Shown piece by piece: positions 34,481 through 42,230 of a stretch of 64,000 nucleotides of DNA. Within the stretch, counting starts at the first letter, position 1. Every line of letters starts with the position of its first letter. Origin of the DNA: Rhizobacter sp. SG703 (lineage in GTDB: Bacteria; Pseudomonadota; Gammaproteobacteria; Burkholderiales; Burkholderiaceae_C); assembly GCF_012275445.1 (NCBI RefSeq), contig NZ_JAAZQK010000005.1, positions 1 through 64,000 on the forward strand, in the 5' to 3' direction. The notes under the pieces were generated by a model that made no database searches, had not been told where the DNA came from, and worked only from the letters and a program-made list of their open reading frames with translations. Both the position numbers and the translations under genes were made by a program.

Positions 34481-34978
34481 ATGAGCGAACCTGAATCCGA
34501 ACCGGTCGGCAAGCGCGGCCCGGAACTCGGCATGGCCGGCGTGCTGGCCGCGATCGCGCTGGTGGTGATCGGCGACAGCCTGCGCGTGGGCATCGGCTGG
34601 GCCGACGACGGCCCGCGCGCCGGCTACTTTCCGTTCTACATCGGCGGGCTGCTGCTGGCGGCGAGCCTCGCGATCGTGGTCGGCGAGCTGCGGCGCTGGC
34701 GCCAGCCCGACCCGCCGTTCGCCGAGCGCGCGCAGCTGCGCAGCGTGGTCGCGGTGCTGCTGCCGATGGTCGCGTACGTCGCGCTGATCTGGGGACTCGG
34801 CATCTACCTCGCGTCGGCGCTGCTGATCGGCTACTTCATGCGCCGGCACGGCCAGTACCGCTGGCCGCTGACCGTGGCGGTGTCGGTCGGCGTGCCGCTG
34901 CTGCTGTTCGCGGTGTTCGAGAAGTGGTTCCTCGTGCCCTTGCCGAAGGGGCCGATCGAGCATCTTCTCGGGCTGTAG
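34481..34978 (+). CDS. tctB: Tripartite tricarboxylate transporter small membrane subunit (TctB)
   Basis: 165 residues with four hydrophobic helices (about 18-35, 46-64, 84-120, 128-148), the standard TctB topology. It lies 16 bp after tctC and 45 bp before tctA, so it is in the same operon. It is the small inner-membrane partner of TctA. ATG at 34481 is directly preceded by GAGGCGATGC. Confidence 0.9.
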   Translation: MSEPESEPVGKRGPELGMAGVLAAIALVVIGDSLRVGIGWADDGPRAGYFPFYIGGLLLAASLAIVVGELRRWRQPDPPFAERAQLRSVVAVLLPMVAYVALIWGLGIYLASALLIGYFMRRHGQYRWPLTVAVSVGVPLLLFAVFEKWFLVPLPKGPIEHLLGL

Positions 34979-35023
34979 AAGTTCCTCCGCCGGCGCACAC
35001 AAGAACCCACAGGGAGAGAGCGC

Positions 35024-36544
35024 ATGGAAGAAATCACCAACCTGATGCACGGCTTCGGCGTGGCCCTCACGCTGCCCAACCTCGGCTTCATGCTGATCGG
35101 GCTGACGCTGGGCGTGCTGATCGGCGTGCTGCCGGGACTCGGCGGCGCCAACGGCGTCGCGATCCTGCTGCCGCTGACCTTCTCGATGAACCCGACGTCG
35201 GCCATCATCATGCTGTCGTGCATCTACTGGGGTGCGCTGTTCGGCGGGGCGATCACGTCGATCCTGTTCAACATTCCCGGCGAACCGTGGTCGGTGGCCA
35301 CCACCTTCGACGGCTACCCGATGGCGCAGCAGGGCAAGGCGGCGCAGGCGCTCACCGCGGCGTTCACCTCGTCGTTCGTCGGCGCGCTGTTCGCGGTGCT
35401 GCTGATCACCTTCCTCGCGCCGCTGCTCGCGAAGTTCGCGCTGAAGTTCGGCCCGCCGGAGTTCTTCGCGGTGCAGCTGCTCACCTTCTGCAGCTTCGTC
35501 GGCACCAGCAAGGAGCCGCCGGCCAAGACCATCGCGTCGATGATGCTCGGCTTCGCGCTCGCCGCGGTCGGCATGGACAGCGTGACCGGCAACCTGCGCA
35601 TGACCTTCGGCGTGCCCGAGCTGCTGAAGGGCTTCGACTTCCTGATCGCGGTGATCGGGCTGTTCGGCATCGGCGAGATCCTGCTGACGATGGAAGAAGG
35701 CCTGGCCTTCAAGGGCAAGAGCGCGAAGATCGACTTCAAGGTGGTGTGGCAGACCTGGGGCGAGCTGGCGCGGCACTGGAAGACTTTCCTGCGCTCGACC
35801 GCGATCGGCTGCTGGATGGGCATCACGCCGGGCGGCGCGACGCCGGCCTCGTTCATGAGCTATGGCATGGCGCGCCGCATGTCCGACGACCCGCAGGGCT
35901 TCGGCAAGGGGCAGATCCAGGGCGTGATCGCGCCCGAGACCGCGGCGCATGCGGCCGGCACCTCGGCGCTGCTGCCGATGCTGACGCTCGGCATCCCCGG
36001 CTCGCCGACCGCGGCGGTGCTGCTCGGCGGCCTGCTGATCTGGGGGCTGCAGCCGGGGCCGATGCTGTTCGTCGAGCAGAAGGACTTCGTCTGGGGGCTG
36101 ATCGCGTCGATGTACCTCGGCAACCTGGTCGGGCTGATCGTCGTGCTGACGACGGTGCCGTGGTGGGCGGCGATCCTGCGCATCCCGTTCTCGGTGATCG
36201 CGCCGGTGATCATCGTGATCTGCGCGATCGGCGCGTACACCGTGCACAGCGCGATGTTCGACGTGGCGATGATGCTGGTGTTCGGCGTCGTCGGCTACGT
36301 CTTCAAGAAGCTGCGCTACCCGCTCGCGCCGATGGTACTGGCGCTGGTGCTGGGCGACATGGCCGAGGCGAGCTTCCGGCAGTCGATGCTCGCGTCTCAG
36401 GGCAAACTCTCGATCTTCTGGTCGAACCCGCTGGTCGGCGGCATCACCGCGCTGGCGCTGGTGATCCTGCTGTGGCCAGCGGTGCAGCGGGCGCGTGGCT
36501 GGGCGCGCACGCGCGAATCCGCGCCGGTCGGAGACCATCCTTGA
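35024..36544 (+). CDS. tctA: Tripartite tricarboxylate transporter large permease (TctA)
   Basis: 506 residues and about 11-12 membrane helices. TctA marks: GVLPGLGGANGVAILLPLTF near the N-terminus, YWGALFGGAITSILFNIPGE, and the repeat-like GSPTAAVLLGGLLIWGLQPGP in the second half. It moves the carboxylate across the inner membrane using an ion gradient. ATG follows AGGGAGAGAG. It ends 10 bp before the reductase gene, which is probably co-transcribed. Confidence 0.93.
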   Translation: MEEITNLMHGFGVALTLPNLGFMLIGLTLGVLIGVLPGLGGANGVAILLPLTFSMNPTSAIIMLSCIYWGALFGGAITSILFNIPGEPWSVATTFDGYPMAQQGKAAQALTAAFTSSFVGALFAVLLITFLAPLLAKFALKFGPPEFFAVQLLTFCSFVGTSKEPPAKTIASMMLGFALAAVGMDSVTGNLRMTFGVPELLKGFDFLIAVIGLFGIGEILLTMEEGLAFKGKSAKIDFKVVWQTWGELARHWKTFLRSTAIGCWMGITPGGATPASFMSYGMARRMSDDPQGFGKGQIQGVIAPETAAHAAGTSALLPMLTLGIPGSPTAAVLLGGLLIWGLQPGPMLFVEQKDFVWGLIASMYLGNLVGLIVVLTTVPWWAAILRIPFSVIAPVIIVICAIGAYTVHSAMFDVAMMLVFGVVGYVFKKLRYPLAPMVLALVLGDMAEASFRQSMLASQGKLSIFWSNPLVGGITALALVILLWPAVQRARGWARTRESAPVGDHP

Positions 36545-36554
36545 AAGGACTGCC

Positions 36555-37562
36555 TTGAAATTCGCGATCGTCGGCGCCGGTGCCATCGGCGGCTACCTGG
36601 GGGCCCGGCTGGCACTGGCCGGCGAAGAGGTCACCTTCATCGCCCGCAACCGCAACCTGGCGGCCATCAACGCGAACGGCTTCAGGCTGATCGAGGAAGA
36701 CGGCCGCGAGCAGGTCGCGCGCAACCTGCGCGCCGTGCAGCGCATGGCCGAGGCCGGCCCGCAGGACGTGGTACTGCTGACGCTGAAGGCCCACCAGGTG
36801 AAGGACGTGCTGCCCGAGCTGCGCGAGCTGTTCGGTCCGCACACGCTGGTGGTCACGATGATCAACGGGCTGCCGTGGTGGTACTTCCACAAGCTGGCCG
36901 GCCCGTACGAAGGCCGCTCGCTCGAGAGCGTCGACCCCGGCGGCCTGATCGGCGCGCACATCGAAGCCGAGCGGGTGATCGGCAGCGTCGTCTATCCGGC
37001 GTCGGAACTGGTCGAGCCGGGCGTCGTGCGGGTGGTCGAAGGCAACCGCTTCACGCTCGGCGAGCTCGACGGCTCGCGCAGCGAGCGCATCGAGGCGCTG
37101 TCGCAGGCGCTGATGCGCGCCGGCTTCAAGTCGCCCATCTCGAAAGACATCCGCGGCGAGATCTGGGTCAAGCTGTGGGGCAACCTGAGCTTCAACCCGA
37201 TCAGCGCGCTGACCCATGCGACGCTGCAGGACATCTGCCGCTTCCCGGCGACCCGGCAGCTCGCGGCGCGCATGATGACCGAGGCGCAGGCGATCGGCGA
37301 GAAGCTCGGCGTGGAGTTCAAGGTCTCGCTGGACAAGCGCATCGCCGGTGCCGAAGCGGTGGGCGCGCACAAGACCTCGATGCTGCAGGACGTGGAACAC
37401 GGCCGCGCGCTGGAGCTGCAGGCGCTGGTGGGCTCGGTGGTCGAGCTCGCGCAGATCACGCAGACGCCGGCGCCGAACATCGAGGCGATCCATGCGGTGG
37501 CCGGGTTGCTGGCGCAGACGCTGGCGCAACACGCCGGCAAGCTCGCGATCTCGCCCGCCTGA
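36555..37562 (+). CDS. panE: Ketopantoate reductase-family NADPH dehydrogenase (PanE/ApbA)
   Basis: 335 residues. The TTG start is supported by AAAGGA upstream and by the protein opening KFAIVGAGAIGGYLGARLA, the NADPH-binding GxGxxG at the extreme N-terminus. The conserved lysine lies in LLTLKAHQ; KLWGNLSFNPISALT is the C-terminal domain hallmark. PanE reduces 2-dehydropantoate to pantoate, but many paralogues act on other 2-oxo acids. Its place after TctCBA and behind a CoA ligase makes a catabolic 2-oxo/2-hydroxy acid role as likely as pantothenate synthesis. It is the second TTG start in this operon. Confidence 0.82.
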   Translation: MKFAIVGAGAIGGYLGARLALAGEEVTFIARNRNLAAINANGFRLIEEDGREQVARNLRAVQRMAEAGPQDVVLLTLKAHQVKDVLPELRELFGPHTLVVTMINGLPWWYFHKLAGPYEGRSLESVDPGGLIGAHIEAERVIGSVVYPASELVEPGVVRVVEGNRFTLGELDGSRSERIEALSQALMRAGFKSPISKDIRGEIWVKLWGNLSFNPISALTHATLQDICRFPATRQLAARMMTEAQAIGEKLGVEFKVSLDKRIAGAEAVGAHKTSMLQDVEHGRALELQALVGSVVELAQITQTPAPNIEAIHAVAGLLAQTLAQHAGKLAISPA

Positions 37563-37598
37563 GACGCGAAGCCTGGACCCGCCCGGCGTGACGATGGC

Positions 37599-38153
37599 AT
37601 GGACCTCGCTGTCTTCTTCCGCAACCTGAACCTCGGGCGGACGAACTGCCCGACGAAGCTGCAACTCGAAGCTGCGTTCCTCGATGCCGGTGCCGACGCC
37701 GCCGCGTCGCTGCTGACCAACGGCACGCTGGTCTATGCCGCGCCGTCCGCGGCGGCGGCGCAGCAGGTGTTCGACCGGGCGCGGGTGCTGCTGGACACCC
37801 GCTGCGGTTTGAAGGAGCCCGCCTTTGTGCGCAGCGTCGACTACCTCGCTGCGCTGGTCGACACTGACCCGTTCGCCGGCATCGACCGCGCGAGCGTCTA
37901 CGAGTTCTGCGTGTCCTTCCTGCATTCGCCGGACGTGACGCCGCCGACGCTGCCGCTCGCGTCGGCGAACGGCAACGTCGAGCTGATCGCGCTGACACCG
38001 GGCGAGGTGCTGAGCGTCAGCCGCAAGCTCGGCGCCTCGCCGGGCAGCCCGAACGCCTTCCTCGAGAAGCGCCTCGGCTCGCCGCTGACGACGCGCGCCT
38101 GGAACACCCTTGTGCGGCTGGTGCGCAAGCACCGCGCCGCGTCCGCCGACTGA
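37599..38153 (+). CDS. DUF1697-family protein
   Basis: 184 residues. DLAVFFRNLNLG at the N-terminus, followed by a GA(D/N)AAASLLTNGTLVYAA segment and a C-terminal TTRAWNTLVRLV, fits DUF1697, a small family without a proven function. No signal peptide or membrane helix. ATG 37599 has no clear ribosome site; GTG/ATG starts nearby are out of frame. It opens a run of three short genes with gaps of 15 and 7 bp that are probably co-transcribed. Confidence 0.8.
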   Translation: MDLAVFFRNLNLGRTNCPTKLQLEAAFLDAGADAAASLLTNGTLVYAAPSAAAAQQVFDRARVLLDTRCGLKEPAFVRSVDYLAALVDTDPFAGIDRASVYEFCVSFLHSPDVTPPTLPLASANGNVELIALTPGEVLSVSRKLGASPGSPNAFLEKRLGSPLTTRAWNTLVRLVRKHRAASAD

Positions 38154-38168
38154 CCTGGGCTCGCTGCC

Positions 38169-38630
38169 ATGAAACCCGACTTCACGATCCGCCCCGTCGC
38201 GCGCGACGACTTCGCCGCGTGGAAGCCGCTGTGGGACGGCTACAACGCGTTCTACGGCCGCGAGGGCGCCACCGCGCTGCCCGACGAGATCACGCGGGCC
38301 ACCTGGTCGCGCTTCTTCGACGCCTACGAGCCGGTGCATGCGCTGGTGGCCGCGCGCGGCAGCGAGCTGCTGGGCCTGACGCACTACCTGTTCCACCGCA
38401 GCACGACGCTGCTCGGGCCGACCTGCTACCTGCAGGACCTGTTCACGACGGTGGCCGCGCGCGGCCGCGGCGTCGGCCGGGCGCTGATCGACGGCGTGTA
38501 CGAGCGCGCCCGCGCCGGTGGCGCCGGCCGCGTCTACTGGATGACGCACGAGACCAACGCGACCGCGATGAAGCTCTACGACCAGGTCGCAGAGAAAACC
38601 GGCTTCCAGATCTACCGCAAGATGCTGTGA
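38169..38630 (+). CDS. GNAT-family N-acetyltransferase
   Basis: 153 residues, one GNAT domain. The acetyl-CoA loop is TVAARGRGVGRALIDGVY (about residues 94-111). The N-terminus FTIRPVARDDFAAWKPLW and the C-terminal YDQVAEKTGFQIYRKML are typical. It transfers acetyl from acetyl-CoA to an amine; the acceptor is unknown. A second, unrelated GNAT gene follows after 7 bp. Confidence 0.9.
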   Translation: MKPDFTIRPVARDDFAAWKPLWDGYNAFYGREGATALPDEITRATWSRFFDAYEPVHALVAARGSELLGLTHYLFHRSTTLLGPTCYLQDLFTTVAARGRGVGRALIDGVYERARAGGAGRVYWMTHETNATAMKLYDQVAEKTGFQIYRKML

Positions 38631-38637
38631 CCACCCG

Positions 38638-39078
38638 ATGCCCTACACGCTGACCCTCACCGACTCCGACGACGAAGCCTTGCGCCAGGCGGTGCTCGCG
38701 CCGCTGCGCGTGTACAACCTGTCGCAGGCCGGCGCCAGCGGACAACGCCAGCTCGCGGTGCTGGTGCACGACGACCAGGGCCAGGTCGTCGGCGGCGCCT
38801 GGGGCTACACCGGCTTCCAGTGGCTGTTCATCCAGCTGCTCGTCGTGCCCGCCGACGCGCGTGGCCAGGGCCTGGGCACGCAGATCATGCAGCGCGCCGA
38901 AGCCGAGGCCGTCGAGCGCGGTTGCGTCGGCGCCTGGCTCGACACCTTCGAGTTCCAGGCGCGCGGCTTCTACGAGAAGCTCGGCTACACCTGCTTCGGC
39001 CAGATCGACGACTACCCGCCGGGCTTCGCGCGCTACTTCATGAAGAAGGCGCTGGCGCCGGTTCAGCCGGCGCCATAG
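38638..39078 (+). CDS. GNAT-family N-acetyltransferase
   Basis: 146 residues. The acetyl-CoA loop is VPADARGQGLGTQIMQRAEA (about residues 72-91), followed by CVGAWLDTFEFQARGFYEKLGY, a pattern common in uncharacterised GNATs. The sequence differs from the preceding GNAT, so they are not a recent duplication. The last 16 bp overlap the end of the convergent FAH-family gene. Confidence 0.9.
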   Translation: MPYTLTLTDSDDEALRQAVLAPLRVYNLSQAGASGQRQLAVLVHDDQGQVVGGAWGYTGFQWLFIQLLVVPADARGQGLGTQIMQRAEAEAVERGCVGAWLDTFEFQARGFYEKLGYTCFGQIDDYPPGFARYFMKKALAPVQPAP

Positions 39079-39833
39079 ACGTTGGCCAGCGTGCCGATGC
39101 CGTCGATCGTCACCTCGACGCGCGTGCCCGGCTTCATCGGCAGCACGCCCAGCGAGGTGCCGCACAGGATCACGTCGCCCGGCTCCAGCGTCATGTCGTG
39201 CGACAGGCGCGACACCAGTTCGGCCGGCGTGAAGAACATGTCGGCCAGCGGGTAGTTCTGGCGCTCGCGGCCGCCGACGGTCGTGCGCAGCGTCGCGGCG
39301 GCCGGGTCGAAGCCGGTCTCGATGACCGGGCCGAAGACGCCGAAGCCGTCGAAGCTCTTCGCGCGCGCCCATTGCGCGAAGCTCGGGTCGCGCGCGATCA
39401 GCTCCATCGCGGTCACGTCGTTGGCGCAGCTGTAGCCGAAGATGTGCGCCGCGGCCTGGTCGACCGCGACGGCCTTCGCACGCCGGCCGATCACGATCGC
39501 CAGTTCGCCTTCATAGGCGATGCGGCCGACGTCGGGATCCGGCACCGGGATCGCCTGGCCATGGGCCGCGAAGCTGTTCGGCGCCTTCAGGAAGTACAGC
39601 GGCTCGACCGGCCGCGACCAGCCGTTCTTCTCGGCCGCCGCGGCGAAGTTGTTCCACAACGCGATCATCTTCGACGGCCGGCAGGGCGTCAGCCAGTCGA
39701 GGCCCGCGACCGGCACGCGCTCGCCGGTGGGGGACGGGGCATCGAACAGGTCGCCGCTGTGCACGACGACCTCGTCGCCCTCGAGCGTTCCGAAGACTTC
39801 ACGCCCACCAGTCAAGCCGCGCAACCACTTCAT
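39063..39833 (-). CDS. Fumarylacetoacetate hydrolase-family protein
   Basis: 256 residues. The C-terminal FAH fold carries the metal ligands in EGELAIVIG and the Asp of CANDVTAMEL; GPVIETGFDP and GDVILCGTSLG are also typical. Family members hydrolyse or decarboxylate 2-oxo/diketo acids with Mg or Mn, for example in aromatic breakdown. The exact substrate is not readable. It starts at ATG 39833, next to a dispersed repeat, and ends inside the opposing GNAT gene. Confidence 0.9.
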   Translation of the reverse strand: MKWLRGLTGGREVFGTLEGDEVVVHSGDLFDAPSPTGERVPVAGLDWLTPCRPSKMIALWNNFAAAAEKNGWSRPVEPLYFLKAPNSFAAHGQAIPVPDPDVGRIAYEGELAIVIGRRAKAVAVDQAAAHIFGYSCANDVTAMELIARDPSFAQWARAKSFDGFGVFGPVIETGFDPAAATLRTTVGGRERQNYPLADMFFTPAELVSRLSHDMTLEPGDVILCGTSLGVLPMKPGTRVEVTIDGIGTLANVYGAG

Positions 39834-39843
39834 GCGGGTCCCC

Positions 39844-39928
39844 GATCAAGCAACGCGCCGGGGAACCGGCTTTGCCGGGCCCCTGGCGTGGCGCCCCTTG
39901 GGGGCAGGAGCGAAGCGACTGGGGGGCT
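39844..39928. repeat. Dispersed GC-rich intergenic repeat, copy 3
   Basis: About 85 bp, GATCAAGCAACGC...CCGGCTTTGCCGGG...GCGCCCCTTGGGGGCAG...GCGACTGGGGGG. It is nearly identical to copy 4 at 40504-40586, in the same direction. CCGGCTTTGCCGG and CCCCTTGGGG are internal hairpins. Confidence 0.85.
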
Positions 39929-39931
39929 CAC

Positions 39932-40453
39932 TCATGCGCCGTCGACGCAGGCGGCCGCGAGCAACTCGCGGATGAAGCGCGACTTGCCTTCGGTGTAGGC
40001 CTCGCGGTCGTCGCGGTAGCGTGTGGCGAGTGCCCGCTTCACGTCGACGTATTGCGCAGCCAGTTCGGGGTGCGCGCGCAGCTGGTCGCGAAACCGCAAC
40101 TCGGCCTGCGCATCGGCCGGCACGCGCACGTGCACATGGTGGGTGCGGCCGGTGCCGTAGGGCGGCATGCCCTTCACGAAGAACATGCGGTCGCGCCGCG
40201 GGTTGTCGGGCCAGAACACGTAGCCCAGGCCTTCGAGCGGTTCGATGAACGATGGCCACTGCGCCGTCACCGGCGCGATCAGCAGGATGTCGATGATCGG
40301 CTTGGCCGGCAGGCCGGGCACCGCGGTGCTGCCGATGTGCACGATGCACGCCTCGATCTCCGGCCCGAGCGCGGCGCGGATCGCCTGCTGCTCGGCCTTG
40401 AACAGGGCAGGCCAGCGGGCATCGTAGTCAACGAGTTCGATGGTGTCGGACAT
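39932..40453 (-). CDS. GrpB-family (UPF0157) nucleotidyltransferase-fold protein
   Basis: 173 residues. IELVDYDARWPALFKAEQQAI, HIGSTAVPGLPAKPIIDILL and HVHVRVPADA place it in GrpB/UPF0157, which has a nucleotidyltransferase-like fold. Some relatives are fused to or act beside CoaE kinases, but the role of stand-alone members is unknown. ATG 40453 is chosen over a more upstream start because the family begins MxxxIELVDYD. The gene is bracketed by two near-identical direct repeats. Confidence 0.88.
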   Translation of the reverse strand: MSDTIELVDYDARWPALFKAEQQAIRAALGPEIEACIVHIGSTAVPGLPAKPIIDILLIAPVTAQWPSFIEPLEGLGYVFWPDNPRRDRMFFVKGMPPYGTGRTHHVHVRVPADAQAELRFRDQLRAHPELAAQYVDVKRALATRYRDDREAYTEGKSRFIRELLAAACVDGA

Positions 40454-40503
40454 GGCGGGGCCTCCAACGGACGCGCCCGCACGGTACAACGTAAACCGAG
40501 CCT

Positions 40504-40586
40504 GATCAAGCAACGCCCGCGGAACCGGCTTTGCCGGGCCGCTGGGTGGCGCCCCTTGGGGGCAGGAGCGCAGCGACTGGGGGGCC
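40504..40586. repeat. Dispersed GC-rich intergenic repeat, copy 4
   Basis: Same direction and nearly the same sequence as copy 3; it runs up to the metQ stop codon. Together the copies flank the grpB gene as direct repeats about 660 bp apart. Confidence 0.85.
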
Positions 40587-41381
40587 TTAGAACGCCGGCA
40601 CCATCGAACCGGCGAAGGTCGACTCGACCAGCTGCTTCACCTCGGGCGACTGGAAGGCCTTCACCAGCTTCGCGACCCAGGGCTTGTCCTTGTCGTCGGT
40701 GCGCACCGCCAGCAGGTTGGCGTACGGGTTCTTCGGGTCCTCGATCGCGATCGCGTCGCGCGTCGGCACCAGCTTGGCCTGCACCGCATAGTTGGTGTTG
40801 ATCGCGCTGGCGTCCAGGTCGTCGAGCGAGCGCGGCAGCTGCGCCGCCTCGACCTGCACGATATGCAGCTTCTTCGGGTTCTCGACCACGTCCTGCACCG
40901 TCGCGCTGATGCCCGCGGTCGGCTTCAGCTTGATCACGCCGTACTTCTGCAGCAGCGCGAGCGCGCGGCCGCTGTTCGACGGATCGTTCTGGATGCCGAC
41001 CTTCGCGCCGGGCGGCAGCTCGGCCAGCGACTTGTATTTCTTCGAATAGAAGCCCATCGGGAAGGTCACGGTGTAGCCGACCGGGCTGATCTTGTAGCCG
41101 CGCGCCTGGATCTGCGACTGCAGGAACGGCAGGTGCTGGTAGCTGTTGGCCTGCACGTCGCCGGCGTCGAGCGCCGCGTTCGGCTGGATGTAGTCGTTGA
41201 ACTCGACGATCTGCAGCTTCAGCCCATCGCGCTCGGCGACCTTCTTCGCCACCTCGGCGATCTGCGCATGCGGGCCGCCGGTGACGGCGATCTTGATCGT
41301 CTCCTGCGCGGCGGCCGGGCCGGCGACGGCAACGAGGAGGGCGGACAACAGCAGGGGTCGGCGATGGAAGGTCATGGTCAT
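40587..41381 (-). CDS. metQ: MetQ/NlpA-family binding protein, second copy in the sulfur cluster
   Basis: 264 residues from ATG 41381 (a second ATG at 41375 is equally possible; no clear ribosome site). A Sec signal peptide ends AAAQ without a lipobox cysteine, so it is a soluble periplasmic protein and not a lipoprotein. Family marks: IVEFNDYIQPNAALDAGDV, NSYQHLPFL, QNDPSNSGRALALLQ, VEAAQLPRSLDDLD. MetQ delivers methionine or its derivatives to MetNI. It is the last gene of the cluster that starts at sfnB and is clearly diverged from the other MetQ at 44599. Confidence 0.9.
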   Translation of the reverse strand: MTMTFHRRPLLLSALLVAVAGPAAAQETIKIAVTGGPHAQIAEVAKKVAERDGLKLQIVEFNDYIQPNAALDAGDVQANSYQHLPFLQSQIQARGYKISPVGYTVTFPMGFYSKKYKSLAELPPGAKVGIQNDPSNSGRALALLQKYGVIKLKPTAGISATVQDVVENPKKLHIVQVEAAQLPRSLDDLDASAINTNYAVQAKLVPTRDAIAIEDPKNPYANLLAVRTDDKDKPWVAKLVKAFQSPEVKQLVESTFAGSMVPAF

Positions 41382-41402
41382 GCGGGTGGGAGGAAAAGGG
41401 AA

Positions 41403-42230
41403 TCAGGCGCCGGGCTCGAACGCATCGCGCCACACCAGCAGCCGGCGCTCCAGCGCGCGCATCGCGCCGTCGCTCAGCTTGCCGAGCAGCGCCAGCAGCG
41501 CGATCGCCGCGAGCACGATGTCGGCGCGGCCGGTCTCGCGGCCGTCGGTCAGCAGGTAGCCCAGGCCGCTGCTCGCGGCGATCAGTTCGGCGGCCACCAT
41601 GAACATCCACGCGAGGCCGAGGCCGTTGCGCAGCCCCGTCAGCACCGACGGCAGCGCCGCCGGCAGCAGCACGCGCCGCACCAGCGTCAGCGGCGAGAAG
41701 CCGAACAGCCGGCCGACCTCGACCAGCTTGCGGTCGACGCCGCGAAAGCCCGAGGCCACGCCGAGGTAGACCGGGAAGAACGCGCCGATCGCGATCAGCA
41801 CGACCTTCGGCAGTTCGTCGATGCCCAGCCACAGCAGCAGCAGCGGCACCCAGGCCAGCGACGGGATCGCGCGCAGACCCTGCACCGAGGGGTCGAGCCA
41901 GGCCGAGATTCGCTGCGACAGGCCGACCGCCGAGCCGGCCGCCAGCGCGAGCCCGCTGCCGAGCGCGAAGCCCGCCGCGACGCGGCCGGTGCTCGCGAGC
42001 ACGTGCAGCCCGAGCGCTTGCCCGCCGAGGCCGATCAGCGTGCGCAGCACCTCGCTGGGCGGCGGCAGCGCGCGGCTGCCCGACCAGCCGAGCCAGGCGG
42101 CCAGCTCGATCGCACCCAGCACCACGACTGGCAGCACCAGGCCCACCGGCAGCCGCCAGCGAAGCGGCCTTCGCCGCGCCGGCGCCGCAGCAGGTGCCGG
42201 CTCGGCCGCCAGCGACAGCTCAGGCGGCAC
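41403..42230 (-). CDS. ssuC: Aliphatic sulfonate ABC importer permease (SsuC family)
   Basis: 275 residues, about six helices, with the EAA-like loop GFSPLTLVRRVLLPAALPSV and the family string GLGLAWMFMVAAELIAASSGLGYLL. The start overlaps the ssuA stop by 11 bp. The ATPase gene ssuB is missing from the cluster, so it must share an ATPase (MetN here, TauB, or one encoded elsewhere). It should import an organosulfur compound desulfurised by the nearby monooxygenases. Confidence 0.88.
   Translation of the reverse strand: MPPELSLAAEPAPAAAPARRRPLRWRLPVGLVLPVVVLGAIELAAWLGWSGSRALPPPSEVLRTLIGLGGQALGLHVLASTGRVAAGFALGSGLALAAGSAVGLSQRISAWLDPSVQGLRAIPSLAWVPLLLLWLGIDELPKVVLIAIGAFFPVYLGVASGFRGVDRKLVEVGRLFGFSPLTLVRRVLLPAALPSVLTGLRNGLGLAWMFMVAAELIAASSGLGYLLTDGRETGRADIVLAAIALLALLGKLSDGAMRALERRLLVWRDAFEPGA

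Noticed and set aside
31402-34593. 1063-residue antisense frame across the CoA ligase and tctC
   Set aside because: Shadow of two well-supported genes; its residues are the low-complexity His/Arg/Gly mix typical of antisense GC-rich DNA.
36495-36554. Extended N-terminus for the PanE-like protein
   Set aside because: It overlaps tctA and would push the GxGxxG motif 20 residues inward; TTG 36555 with AAAGGA fits better.
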